The translations under genes were made by a program, and so were the position numbers. From JACDAN01 sp035711385 (GTDB lineage Bacteria; Actinomycetota; Thermoleophilia; Gaiellales; Gaiellaceae), in NCBI GenBank assembly GCA_035711385.1, contig DASTCG010000010.1, positions 1 to 10,254 of the forward strand: a stretch of 10,254 nt of DNA, given 5' to 3'. The notes under the pieces are model-generated. The model saw only the letters and a program-made list of their open reading frames with translations, was not told where the DNA came from and searched no databases. Numbering within the stretch: the stretch's first letter is position 1; every line of letters starts with the position of its first letter. Positions 1-6,731 of the stretch are shown piece by piece.

Positions 1-359
1 CCGAAGATCCAGAGCCCGAGGAAGGTGGACTCGAGCATGAACGCGGCTAGTCCCTCGATCGCGAGCGGCGCTCCGAAGACGTCGCCGACGAATTTCGAGT
101 AGACCGACCAGTTCATGCCGAACTGGAACTCCTGCACGAGCCCCGTGGCCACGCCGATCGCGAAGTTGATCAGCATCAGCGTTCCGAAGAAGCGGGTGAG
201 CCGGAGCCAGCGCTCGTCGCCTCCCCGGTACCAGAGGGTTTGCATGGTCGCGACGAGCGGCGCGAGGCCGAGCGTGAGCGGCACGAAGAGAAAGTGGTAG
301 AGCGACGTCGTCGCGAACTGGATGCGCGCGAGGTCGACGGTCGTCACCGCGATCGGCAT
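1..359 (-). CDS. cydA: Cytochrome bd oxidase subunit I, N-terminal part (runs off window)
   Basis: The first 119 codons of a leftward gene, cut by the window edge. CydA is the quinol-oxidising membrane subunit of the cytochrome bd terminal oxidase, which passes electrons from quinol to O2 with high oxygen affinity and no proton pumping. The reading begins MPIAVTTVDLARIQFATTSL and continues with YHFLFVPLTLG, the typical first helix. His22 fits the haem ligand His19 of the E. coli protein. The segment GAPLAIEGLAAFMLESTFLG carries Glu102 and Glu110, which fit E. coli Glu99 and Glu107; all three share the same offset of 3. At least two membrane helices are visible (about 20-40 and 55-75). The ATG at 359 is the only start that keeps this frame; another ATG at 369 is out of frame. 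There is no Shine-Dalgarno sequence, and a -10-like hexamer ends 8 nt before the ATG, so the mRNA may be leaderless. cydB would be expected further left, outside the window. Confidence 0.95.
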   Translation of the reverse strand, partial: MPIAVTTVDLARIQFATTSLYHFLFVPLTLGLAPLVATMQTLWYRGGDERWLRLTRFFGTLMLINFAIGVATGLVQEFQFGMNWSVYSKFVGDVFGAPLAIEGLAAFMLESTFLGLWIF

Positions 360-367
360 CGCGGTTC

Positions 368-373
368 ATCGTC
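368..373 (-). promoter_or_regulatory. Candidate -10 element of cydA
   Basis: Read on the minus strand this is GACGAT, matching the two most conserved -10 positions (A2, T6) but lacking T1. Its centre lies 33.5 bp from the centre of the 395-413 dyad, the same spacing as at uspA and zwf. It would start transcription near 361, almost at the cydA ATG. It is weak on its own and is supported mainly by the shared geometry. Confidence 0.4.
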
Positions 374-394
374 CGCGCCGGACCCCCGAACCTC

Positions 395-413
395 ATCGCC
401 CAGAGGGGATGAT
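395..413. promoter_or_regulatory. Dyad copy A, putative operator shared by cydA and uspA
   Basis: ATCGCCC-AGAGG-GGATGAT, followed by T. It is an imperfect inverted repeat (5 of 7 arm positions pair) and one of three related copies in the window; the others are at 2271-2289 and 10123-10141. The aligned 23-mers agree on C-R-T-C-R-C-C-C-R-G, then three variable bases, then G-G-R-T-G-A-T-T. The centre, 404, lies exactly 45 nt from both divergent start codons (359 and 449). The binding protein is unknown. The inference is a transcription factor acting on both promoters, from about -43 relative to each predicted start site. Confidence 0.6.
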
Positions 414-434
414 TCGGTGTTCTGCGGAAACTTG

Positions 435-440
435 TACCGT
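435..440 (+). promoter_or_regulatory. Candidate -10 element of uspA
   Basis: TACCGT fits the TANNNT -10 pattern of high-GC bacteria. Its centre is 33.5 bp from the centre of the 395-413 dyad, the mirror image of the cydA side. No good -35 box is present at 16-18 nt, which would suit activator dependence. It ends 8 nt before the GTG start, so the uspA transcript is predicted to be leaderless. Confidence 0.5.
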
Positions 441-448
441 GCGCGGTC

Positions 449-892
449 GTGATCTCGAGGATCGTGGTCGGCTACGACGGAAACGAGTCCGCTCGCCGCG
501 CGCTCGACCGCGCGATCGAGGAGGCGCAGAAGGCACGCGCAGTGCTCGTCGTCATCGCCGTCGCCGAGATGCCGCTGAACCCCGAGGGGCCGCAGAACTT
601 CGGCACGCTCGACGACTCACCGGCCCGGATGATCCCGCTCACAGAGCCGCCGGAGCTCGAGCCGATCCTCGCCGAGGCGAAGAATCGCGTCGAGGAAGCC
701 GGCCTGACCGCCGACTACACGTGGGCCGCCGGCGAGCCGGCCGACGCGATCGTCGGCGAGGCGCGTGACCGCGGAGCCGAGTTGATCGTGATCGGCTCCC
801 ACCACCACAGCAGGTTCGCCCGAATCTTCGGCCCGGACGTCGCGACCCAGGTCAAGCGGGACGCCGGCTGCGACGTGATCGTCGCCGACTAG
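449..892 (+). CDS. Universal stress protein (UspA family), single domain
   Basis: A 147-residue protein, normal length for one Usp domain; members are cytosolic and usually dimeric, often induced by starvation, hypoxia or redox stress. The first strand reads ISRIVVGYDGNESARRAL with Asp10 where the adenine-contacting Asp of ATP-binding Usps sits. The last strands read ELIVIGSHHHSRFARIFG and CDVIVAD. The usual ATP loop G-x2-G-x9-G-[ST] is altered: Gly116 and Gly128 remain, but the second Gly is His119, the spacer is one residue shorter and Pro129-Asp130 replaces Ser/Thr. ATP binding is therefore doubtful. GTG at 449 is chosen because the fold begins at once after it. No Shine-Dalgarno sequence is visible, in keeping with a leaderless mRNA. 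The gene is divergent from cydA and ends 16 nt from the ndh stop with no visible terminator. Usp genes near respiratory genes commonly belong to oxygen or redox regulons. Confidence 0.93.
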   Translation: MISRIVVGYDGNESARRALDRAIEEAQKARAVLVVIAVAEMPLNPEGPQNFGTLDDSPARMIPLTEPPELEPILAEAKNRVEEAGLTADYTWAAGEPADAIVGEARDRGAELIVIGSHHHSRFARIFGPDVATQVKRDAGCDVIVAD

Positions 893-908
893 AGGCCCCG
901 CAAGCTTC

Positions 909-2210
909 CTAGCCGCTCCAGTCGATGCGCGGCGTGTCGATCGTCGACGGGTCGAGCAGCGCGGCAGAGCGATGGTGGGGCCGCAAGTAGAACTCGTCGG
1001 CCCAGGCGAGGAAGGCATTCGTCTCCGCCCCCGCGTTCGCGAGCAGCTGTGCGTGCACCCCGAGCCACGCCGCGAAGGCGATCCGGCCGTGCAGCTCGTG
1101 GCGGTGTTCACCGACCTCGGCGACCGCAGCCTTCCTCCCGATCATCGCCATGATCCCCTTGTCCTTGTAGTGGAAGGGCTGTGCCGCCTTGCCCTCGATG
1201 CCGGCGAGGATGTTGCGGGCTGCCCAGTCACCGCCCTGCTGTGCGACGCTGCCGAGTTGAGGAAGCCCGTTCTCCTCATCGGCCGGGATGTTCGCGAAGT
1301 CCCCGAGCGCATAGACCCCCGGGGCGCCCTCCACCGTCAGGTCGGGCTGCACGTCGAGACGGCCGCCGCGACCCGGAGTCAGTCCCGACCGGGCGGAGAG
1401 TGGAGCGGCCATGAGTCCTCCGCCCCACACGGTGAGACGCGTCTTGAGGTTCGTCCCGTCGCTCAGCGTGACGTGATCGGCCGCGATTTCCTTCGCGGAC
1501 ACGCCGAGCTTGAGCTCCACGCCACGCCGCTGGAGTTGCTTCGCAGCGTAGGCGTGGGCATCTTCGGAGAAAGGAGCGAGCACCGCGTGGCCGAGGTCGA
1601 CCAGAATCACCCTCGCGCCCGCTATCGCGAGATGCTCGTACAGGTGAGGCATCACATTGTGGACAAGTTCCGCCAGCGCGCCCGCCGACTCGACCCCCGT
1701 CGCGCCGCCCCCGACGACGACGAACGTGAGCGCACCTTCGTCGACCAGCTCCGGCTTCGCGCTCGCGTCCTGAAAGAGCTGGAGGACGCGCGAGCGAATC
1801 CGCTTGGCGTCGTCGAGTGAGTAGAGCGGGAAGGCGAATTCCTCCGCGCCCGGGGTATGGAAGAAGTTCGGCTGCGAGCCCGCGGCCAGAACGACTACAT
1901 CGCCCTCGATCGTGCTTCCGTCGGCGAGGGTCAGGCTCCGGGCCTCCGGGTCGGCCGACACCACCTCGGCCTGACGCACCTCGATGTTCTCGTAATCCTT
2001 GAAGAGCTCCTCGAGGTCGAACTCGATGTCTCGCGGCGTGAGCTCGGCCGTCGCCACCTGATAGAGGAGCGGCTGGAACTGGTGGTAGCTGTTCTTGTCG
2101 AGCAGGGTGACGCGGACGCCTTGCTTGCCGGCGAGTCCCCTTGCACACGCGACACCGGCGAATCCTCCGCCGACGATCACAACGTGGGCGCTGCCGTCTT
2201 CGCTCATCAT
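909..2210 (-). CDS. ndh: Type II NADH dehydrogenase (NDH-2)
   Basis: A 433-residue FAD enzyme that oxidises NADH and reduces membrane quinone without pumping protons. The first Rossmann motif is VVIVGGGFAG (Gly14-Gly19, FAD) with Asp38 closing the second strand. The second is VVVGGGATGVE (Gly167-Glu174, nucleotide) with acidic Asp205, which suits NADH rather than NADPH. ALGDFAN (301-307) is the FAD ribityl site and SVAQQGG (321-327/328) the quinone-site motif. The C-terminal IAFAAWLGVHAQLL (377-390) and following residues match the amphipathic membrane-attachment region of NDH-2. The NHQYxxLLY-type stretch near Gln44-Tyr50 (HQFQPLLYQ) is also typical. ATG at 2210 and ATG at 2207 are both possible; GGGG lies 3 and 6 nt upstream respectively, favouring 2207 slightly. 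The gene is divergent from the DUF389 gene; together with cydA it would form a short, weakly coupled NADH-to-oxygen route. A less likely alternative is another NDH-2-like flavoprotein such as a sulfide-quinone reductase, but the cysteines that enzyme needs are absent. Confidence 0.95.
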   Translation of the reverse strand: MMSEDGSAHVVIVGGGFAGVACARGLAGKQGVRVTLLDKNSYHQFQPLLYQVATAELTPRDIEFDLEELFKDYENIEVRQAEVVSADPEARSLTLADGSTIEGDVVVLAAGSQPNFFHTPGAEEFAFPLYSLDDAKRIRSRVLQLFQDASAKPELVDEGALTFVVVGGGATGVESAGALAELVHNVMPHLYEHLAIAGARVILVDLGHAVLAPFSEDAHAYAAKQLQRRGVELKLGVSAKEIAADHVTLSDGTNLKTRLTVWGGGLMAAPLSARSGLTPGRGGRLDVQPDLTVEGAPGVYALGDFANIPADEENGLPQLGSVAQQGGDWAARNILAGIEGKAAQPFHYKDKGIMAMIGRKAAVAEVGEHRHELHGRIAFAAWLGVHAQLLANAGAETNAFLAWADEFYLRPHHRSAALLDPSTIDTPRIDWSG

Positions 2211-2242
2211 GAACCCCGCATATCGCTGCTCGAACGAGGTCC

Positions 2243-2248
2243 AACGTA
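2243..2248 (-). promoter_or_regulatory. Candidate -10 element of ndh
   Basis: On the minus strand it reads TACGTT, a good TANNNT hexamer. Its centre is 34.5 bp from the centre of the 2271-2289 dyad. A start near 2236 would give a leader of about 26 nt containing GGGG just before the ATG pair. The dyad's near arm would cover the -35 region, where I see no good -35 hexamer. Confidence 0.5.
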
Positions 2249-2270
2249 GTGCGACCGGCCTCGCTCGATC

Positions 2271-2289
2271 ATCACCCGGAGCGGGTGAT
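2271..2289. promoter_or_regulatory. Dyad copy B, putative operator upstream of ndh and DUF389 gene
   Basis: ATCACCC-GGAGC-GGGTGAT is a perfect 7+7 bp inverted repeat with a 5-nt spacer and is the most symmetric of the three copies. It lies 70 nt from the ndh start and 96 nt from the DUF389 start. By geometry it serves ndh; on the DUF389 side no -10-like hexamer occurs at the matching distance. The rest of the 165-nt gap (2211-2375) contains TTGGCA at 2305-2310, which resembles a rightward -35 box, but I find no convincing -10 to go with it. Confidence 0.65.
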
Positions 2290-2375
2290 TACCTCGGCGC
2301 AGACTTGGCATCAAGCCCACGTCATCCGGTTCGGACGACGACGCCAGGGCAGCTTGGAGTGATCGTCCTAGCGTC

Positions 2376-3314
2376 GTGATCAATCTCGAGGTCGTCGGAC
2401 GGTCGGGGGTGATGGCGACGGTCGCCGAGCGCCTCGACGAGCTCGACGACGTCAGCCGGGTCAGACGGGTCGACGCGACGCGCGCCGGGCGCTCGATCGT
2501 CTCCGCCGCCGTTCGCCCAAGGGCGGTCGACACGACGCTGGAGGAGATACGACGGCTTGGGGTGCCCGACGGAGACATCACGCTGACGCGCGTGGAGGTG
2601 GTCGGCTCGATGCGTGCTGCAGCGCCCGACGTCAGCCTGGTCTGGGCCGACGTCATCGGCACGGCCCGCGTGAACGCGCGACCGATCGCTCGCTACCTGG
2701 CGTTCATGCTCGTCGCAGGCGTGATCGGCGGCTACGGCGTGATCGACAACAACAGCATCCTGATCGTCGGCGCGATGGCTGTCAGCCCCGACCTGCTGCC
2801 GATCACCGCGATCAGCGTCGGCATCGTCGCCCGTCGGCTGGGGCTCGCCGGCCGCGCTCTTCTGACGCTTGCAGTGGGCCTAGGGTTCGCCGCTCTCGCG
2901 GCGGCTCTGTCCACGTATCTCCAGGATCAGTTCGACCTCATCCCCTCCGGCTTCGACATCGATGCGACCGGGGTGCTGGGCGGTCTCACGTCCGTCAGCG
3001 ACGAGACGATCGCCGTCGCGCTGGTCGCGGGCATCGCGGGGATGCTGGCGCTCGAGACCCGAGCCAGCTCAGGCGTCGGCGTGGCGATCTCGGTGACAAC
3101 GATCCCTGCGGCCGCCTTTCTCGGTGTCGCTGCCGGCTTGGGCGAGCTCGACACGGCTCGGGGTGCGCTCGGCGTGCTCGGCGCGAATGTGTCGATGATG
3201 ATCGTGGGTGCGGTCGGGACACTCGTGCTTCAGGATCTGCTCATGCACCGCGCCGTCGCGAGGAGAAGGCGGAAAGACGTCCCGGCCGAACGACTCTCCC
3301 CGGAGGGGGAATGA
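2376..3314 (+). CDS. DUF389 family integral membrane protein
   Basis: 312 residues. About 100 N-terminal residues are soluble and resemble a ferredoxin-like/ACT-like fold (MINLEVVGRSGVMATVAERL, alternating strands and helices). About six hydrophobic segments follow, near 105-123, 127-150, 158-180, 211-226, 236-255 and 266-288, then a basic tail (RRRRK at 297-300). The signature is in the first two helices: VIDNNSILIVGAMAVSPDLL (122-141), matching the Asn...IGAM-SP pattern of DUF389. The family's biochemical role is not established, so none is assigned. GTG at 2376 is the earliest in-frame start; an upstream GGAGTG at 2356-2361 is about 14 nt away, rather far for a ribosome site. The stop overlaps the next gene's ATG by four bases, so the two are very likely co-transcribed and translationally coupled. 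Confidence 0.9.
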   Translation: MINLEVVGRSGVMATVAERLDELDDVSRVRRVDATRAGRSIVSAAVRPRAVDTTLEEIRRLGVPDGDITLTRVEVVGSMRAAAPDVSLVWADVIGTARVNARPIARYLAFMLVAGVIGGYGVIDNNSILIVGAMAVSPDLLPITAISVGIVARRLGLAGRALLTLAVGLGFAALAAALSTYLQDQFDLIPSGFDIDATGVLGGLTSVSDETIAVALVAGIAGMLALETRASSGVGVAISVTTIPAAAFLGVAAGLGELDTARGALGVLGANVSMMIVGAVGTLVLQDLLMHRAVARRRRKDVPAERLSPEGE

Positions 3315-4255
3315 CGAAGGACGGCGCGGACAGGGAACGCCGAGTCGACCTGTCCGCTGCGGAGTTCAAAGAGCTCTTTCAGGCCGTCTCGAACTGGGGA
3401 CGCTGGGGCGAGGACGACGAGCTGGGGACGCTGAACGACGTCAGCCCCGATCGGGTCGTCGCCGCGGCCGGCCTCGTTCGCAGCGGGGAGACGGTCACGC
3501 TCAGCCTTCCGTTGAGCACGGAGAAGAGGATCGACAATCCGGAGCCGGCGGTTCACCGGATGACGCTGCTTCCCGACGTCGACCGACCGCTCAGCTTCGC
3601 CATGGACTACGTCGGCGTCGACTACCACCACGACTCGCACAGCCATATCGACGCGCTGTGCCATGTGACGCTCGACGGCGCGCTCTACAACGGCAAGCCA
3701 AGTGCCGCCGTCACGGAGGACGGCGCGGCTGTGAACACGATCGAAGTCGCCAAGAACGGTCTGGTCGGCCGTGGCGTCCTGCTCGACCTGCCTCGGCTGC
3801 GCGGAGTCCCGTGGCTCGAGCCCGGCGAGCACGTCTTCCCCGAAGACCTCGAGGCCGCCGAGCAGGCGCAGAGCGTGACGGTCGGGAAAGGCGACATCCT
3901 TCTGGTTCGCACCGGACACGCCCGGCGCCTCCGCGAGCTGGGCCCCTGGGACACGGAGAATGCGAAGGCGGGGCTCCACCCGACGACCGCCCGCTTCCTG
4001 GCGGAGCGCCGCGTCGCCGTGCTCGGATCAGACGGCAACAGCGACACCGCGCCGAGCACAACCGAGGGGATCGCCTTCCCGATTCACGCGCTCGCGCTCA
4101 ACGCGATGGGTCTCCACTTGCTCGACTATCTCCAGTACGAAGACCTCGTCCCTGCCTGTGAGCGCGCTGGGCGCTGGGAGTTCCTCTTCGTGGCGGCGCC
4201 GCTCCGGATCGTGGGCGGGACTGGATCGCCGCTCAATCCGATCGCGATCTTCTAG
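3311..4255 (+). CDS. Cyclase-family metallohydrolase (kynurenine formamidase-like fold)
   Basis: 314 residues of the cyclase family (PF04199), metal-dependent hydrolases that include kynurenine formamidase, isatin hydrolase and polyketide-type cyclases. The metal-site motif is DSHSHIDALCH, with His112, Asp114 and His118 as the expected ligands, followed by a YNGKP segment (126-130). GDILLVRTGH (194-203), VLGSDGNSD (237-245) and FPIHALALNAMGLHLLDYL (256-274) are further family blocks. Length and blocks fit the longer ~310-residue subgroup rather than the ~210-residue formamidases, so the substrate cannot be named; no tryptophan-catabolism gene is nearby. GGAGGGGG ends 2 nt before the ATG, inside the DUF389 coding end, and the ATG overlaps the DUF389 stop (ATGA). 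The gene ends on a CTAG shared with the opposite-strand epimerase gene, with no room for a terminator between them. Confidence 0.9.
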   Translation: MTKDGADRERRVDLSAAEFKELFQAVSNWGRWGEDDELGTLNDVSPDRVVAAAGLVRSGETVTLSLPLSTEKRIDNPEPAVHRMTLLPDVDRPLSFAMDYVGVDYHHDSHSHIDALCHVTLDGALYNGKPSAAVTEDGAAVNTIEVAKNGLVGRGVLLDLPRLRGVPWLEPGEHVFPEDLEAAEQAQSVTVGKGDILLVRTGHARRLRELGPWDTENAKAGLHPTTARFLAERRVAVLGSDGNSDTAPSTTEGIAFPIHALALNAMGLHLLDYLQYEDLVPACERAGRWEFLFVAAPLRIVGGTGSPLNPIAIF

Positions 4256-5169
4256 CCGCTCCGGTCGAGGCGAGCAGGGGTAATCCCCCAGGCGCTCGTC
4301 GCCGACGCCCCAGGCTCCAGGCGGATCAGGTGGTCTCCGGTCCGGAACGCGTTCGGCGGGCAGGTCATGGGCTCGACGGCAAGGCTGCGTCGGGCGACGT
4401 CCGAAAGCGGATCGCCTGTGAAGACCATGAGGAAGGAGAAGGTCTCGTCCACCCAAAGCGTCGAGACGGCTCCGTGCTGGGAATCCACGAGCTCGACTCG
4501 TGCCAGCCCGTCGTCGTCCCGGTCGAGGTCGGTGAAAGCATGGTCGAGCACGGTCGAGCCAATCTGTCTCGGCTGCCGGAAGTCGAGCCCAGCCTGATCG
4601 ACCGACTGTTCGCCGATGGGCAATCCCCGCTCGTCGGAGATCAGCACCGTTCGAGCCGGGATCCTGAGCCCGGCCGTGTCCACCGTCTGCGTACCGGAGG
4701 TCAGGTAGGGGTGGAAGCCGGCTCCGTACGGGCAGGTCTCGGAGCCGACGTTCGCCGCCGTCGAGCGGACGCCGAGCCCGATGGCTGAGAGCGTGTACTC
4801 GACGGTCAGCGCGATCGAGAACGGATAGCCGGGTTGGGGTTCGAGCGCGTGCTCCAACGCGATCCGTTCGGGCACGTGCTCGGCGACCGTCCAGCGCTTC
4901 CGGCGGACGAGGCCGTGGATCGCGTTTCCCCGGTCCGGCTCCGTCAGCGGAAGCTCGTGGCGCGTCCCGTTGAACTCATACGTGCCGTCCTCGAGCCGGT
5001 TCGGCCACGGGATCAGAACCTGCCCGCGTCCGGAGGTGCTCTCCTCGTCCGGACCGTAGCCGTCGAGGACGTCACGCCCGCCGGCCGCGTACGCGCGGAG
5101 GCCGCCCCCCGTCAGGTCAACGGCGGCGTGCTGATCGTCGTGGGAGATCGCAAGCTCAGGCGGTCGCAA
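4252..5169 (-). CDS. Aldose 1-epimerase (mutarotase)
   Basis: 305 residues of the GalM/YihR-type galactose mutarotase superfamily, which interconverts alpha and beta anomers of glucose, galactose or related sugars in the cytosol. Family motifs are in order: PWPNRLEDG (55-62) with the substrate Arg58, NAIHGL (82-87) with His85, YGAGFHPYL (148-156) with the catalytic His153, and EPMTCPPNAF (266-275) with the catalytic base Glu266. The gene overlaps the end of the GMC gene by 14 nt and uses TTG at 5169, the only start candidate that retains the N-terminal strands; no clear Shine-Dalgarno sequence precedes it, so expression probably depends on translation of the gene before it. Lying downstream of an inverting GH15 hydrolase and a sugar-type oxidoreductase, it could balance glucose anomers between them (inference). 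The exact sugar is not determined by the sequence. Confidence 0.92.
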   Translation of the reverse strand: MRPPELAISHDDQHAAVDLTGGGLRAYAAGGRDVLDGYGPDEESTSGRGQVLIPWPNRLEDGTYEFNGTRHELPLTEPDRGNAIHGLVRRKRWTVAEHVPERIALEHALEPQPGYPFSIALTVEYTLSAIGLGVRSTAANVGSETCPYGAGFHPYLTSGTQTVDTAGLRIPARTVLISDERGLPIGEQSVDQAGLDFRQPRQIGSTVLDHAFTDLDRDDDGLARVELVDSQHGAVSTLWVDETFSFLMVFTGDPLSDVARRSLAVEPMTCPPNAFRTGDHLIRLEPGASATSAWGITPARLDRSG

Positions 5170-6730
5170 CCAGGTGACGGGCCCCCATCCGCTCGAGCAG
5201 GTGGTCGCCGACCCGGAGCGAGTTCGCCATCGCCGTCAGGGCCGGGTTGACGGCTCCGATACTCGGGAAGATGCTCGTGTCGACCACGTAGAGGTTGTCG
5301 AGCTCGTGCGCCTTGCAATCGCGGTCCAGGACCGACATGGCCTGATCGGAGCCGAACCGGCAGGTGCCGGCCTGGTGCGCCACGCCGGCGACCGGGATGT
5401 CGTTCTTCATGTAGGCGAAGCGGTGGAACAGGTGGCCCTCGTTCATGTTCAGCTGCGGGAGCAGCGACTTGAGCTGCTCGTAGAGCCGCTTCTTGGCCGT
5501 GGCGTTGGTCTCCGAATAGGTCAGTCTGATGTTGCCGTCGGGCTCGAGCGTCACCCGGTTCTCCGGCTTCGGGAGATCCTCGGTCGAGAGCCAGAAGTCG
5601 ATCGCGTGCCGGGCGACGCGGTCCAACGTCCACTCGGGCGCCAGCCTCGTCTCGCCCGGCTTCTCGCCGCGGAACATCTCCGCCGACGACTTCCCCACCA
5701 TCTGGATGTTCCCGAGCGGGAACTCGAAGTCATCGGTGCCGAAGTAGAAGTCGTTCAGCCCGAGCGTCTTCTGGAACGTGGTCGGATTTTCCTCGCGCGA
5801 GAGCGCGAGCACGGCGATGCTGTCGTGGAACATGTAGTTCCGGCCGACCTGATCTGAGCCGTTGGCCAGGCCGGCCGGGTGCTTGTCGTTCGCGGAGGCG
5901 AGCAGCAGCTTCGCCGTGTTGGCGGCGCCGCACGCGGCCACGACGAGATCTGCCGTGAAGCGCTCAGTCTCCCCGTCGCGCTCGACGACCACCTCGGTGA
6001 CGGACGTGCCGGCCTCATCGGTCTCGAGCTTGACGACCCTCGTGTTCGTCAGGAGCGTGACGTTGGAGTGCTCCAGCGCCGGTCGCACGCCGAGAACCTC
6101 AGCGTCGGATTTCGCGTGCACGAGGCAGGGGAAGCCGTCGCAAGTCGCGCAGCGGACGCAGATGCTGTAGGGCATGTTCGACTCGTTCAGCCGGATACCG
6201 CACGGCGCGTGGAACGGCTTGTAGCCCGCCTTCTCGAGGTCGTCGGAAAGCTGCTGGATCCGCGGCTCATGCGAGACCGCGGGGTAGGGATACGGCGCGC
6301 TCGCCGGCGGTTCGGTCGGGTCCTCGCCGCGGGCACCGTGCACCTCGTAGATCTGCTCGGCCTGCGTGTAGTAGGGCTCGAGCTCCTCGTACTCGATCGG
6401 CCACGCCGGCGAGATGCCGTCGTGGTGGCGAAGCTCGCCGAAGTCCTCCTTGCGGAGCCGGTAGAGCGCCGCGCCATAGAGCTTGGTCGCCCCGCCGACG
6501 AAGTAGTGGATCTGCGGCTGGAACGGCTTGCCCTTGTCGTCGTACCAGGTGTCCTCCGACACGTACCGGTTGTCGACGAAGACGTCGGCCGCATCCCAGT
6601 TCTGGGGCTCACGGGCGAGCCAGTCGCCGCGCTCGAGCAAGAGGATGCGCTTCCCCGAAGGCGCCAGGTGACGGGCGAGGGTGCCGCCGCCCGCACCGGT
6701 TCCGACGATGACAACGTCATAGGACTCCAT
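5156..6730 (-). CDS. GMC-family FAD oxidoreductase (sugar/alcohol dehydrogenase type)
   Basis: 524 residues, the usual GMC length. The N-terminus YDVVIVGTGAGGGTLARHLA is the FAD dinucleotide fold and Glu33 binds the ribose. VGGATKLYGAALYRLR (78-93) is the GMC signature 1 region. The C-terminal block has His452 in VAHQAGTCRFG and Asn495 in FPSIGAVNPALTAMANSLR, the His-Asn catalytic pair of GMC enzymes. Residues 191-202 hold a cysteine cluster, CVRCATCDGFPC, spaced C-x2-C-x2-C-x4-C, which could bind a metal or Fe-S centre. No signal peptide or twin-arginine motif is visible, so it is predicted cytosolic. ATG at 6730 has GGAGGAG 8 nt upstream, inside the last codons of the GH15 gene, whose stop lies 1 nt before this ATG. 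GMC members oxidise glucose, gluconate, choline, cholesterol or other alcohols; sugar oxidation is favoured here only by the neighbours. Confidence 0.9.
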   Translation of the reverse strand: MESYDVVIVGTGAGGGTLARHLAPSGKRILLLERGDWLAREPQNWDAADVFVDNRYVSEDTWYDDKGKPFQPQIHYFVGGATKLYGAALYRLRKEDFGELRHHDGISPAWPIEYEELEPYYTQAEQIYEVHGARGEDPTEPPASAPYPYPAVSHEPRIQQLSDDLEKAGYKPFHAPCGIRLNESNMPYSICVRCATCDGFPCLVHAKSDAEVLGVRPALEHSNVTLLTNTRVVKLETDEAGTSVTEVVVERDGETERFTADLVVAACGAANTAKLLLASANDKHPAGLANGSDQVGRNYMFHDSIAVLALSREENPTTFQKTLGLNDFYFGTDDFEFPLGNIQMVGKSSAEMFRGEKPGETRLAPEWTLDRVARHAIDFWLSTEDLPKPENRVTLEPDGNIRLTYSETNATAKKRLYEQLKSLLPQLNMNEGHLFHRFAYMKNDIPVAGVAHQAGTCRFGSDQAMSVLDRDCKAHELDNLYVVDTSIFPSIGAVNPALTAMANSLRVGDHLLERMGARHLVATA

Positions 6731-6731
6731 G

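Noticed and set aside
395..413. Dyad as a DosR, CRP or FNR site
   Set aside because: The arms (RTCRCCC / GGRTGAT) do not match the DosR GGGACT/AGTCCC, CRP TGTGA/TCACA or FNR TTGAT/ATCAA consensus; only the promoter position is similar.
322..768. Plus-strand open frame of 148 codons overlapping cydA and uspA
   Set aside because: It is Arg-rich low-complexity sequence, covers both a divergent promoter region and uspA in another frame, and has no family features.
893..908. Possible terminator between the convergent uspA and ndh stops
   Set aside because: The gap is only 16 nt and holds no stable stem followed by a T-run on either strand.
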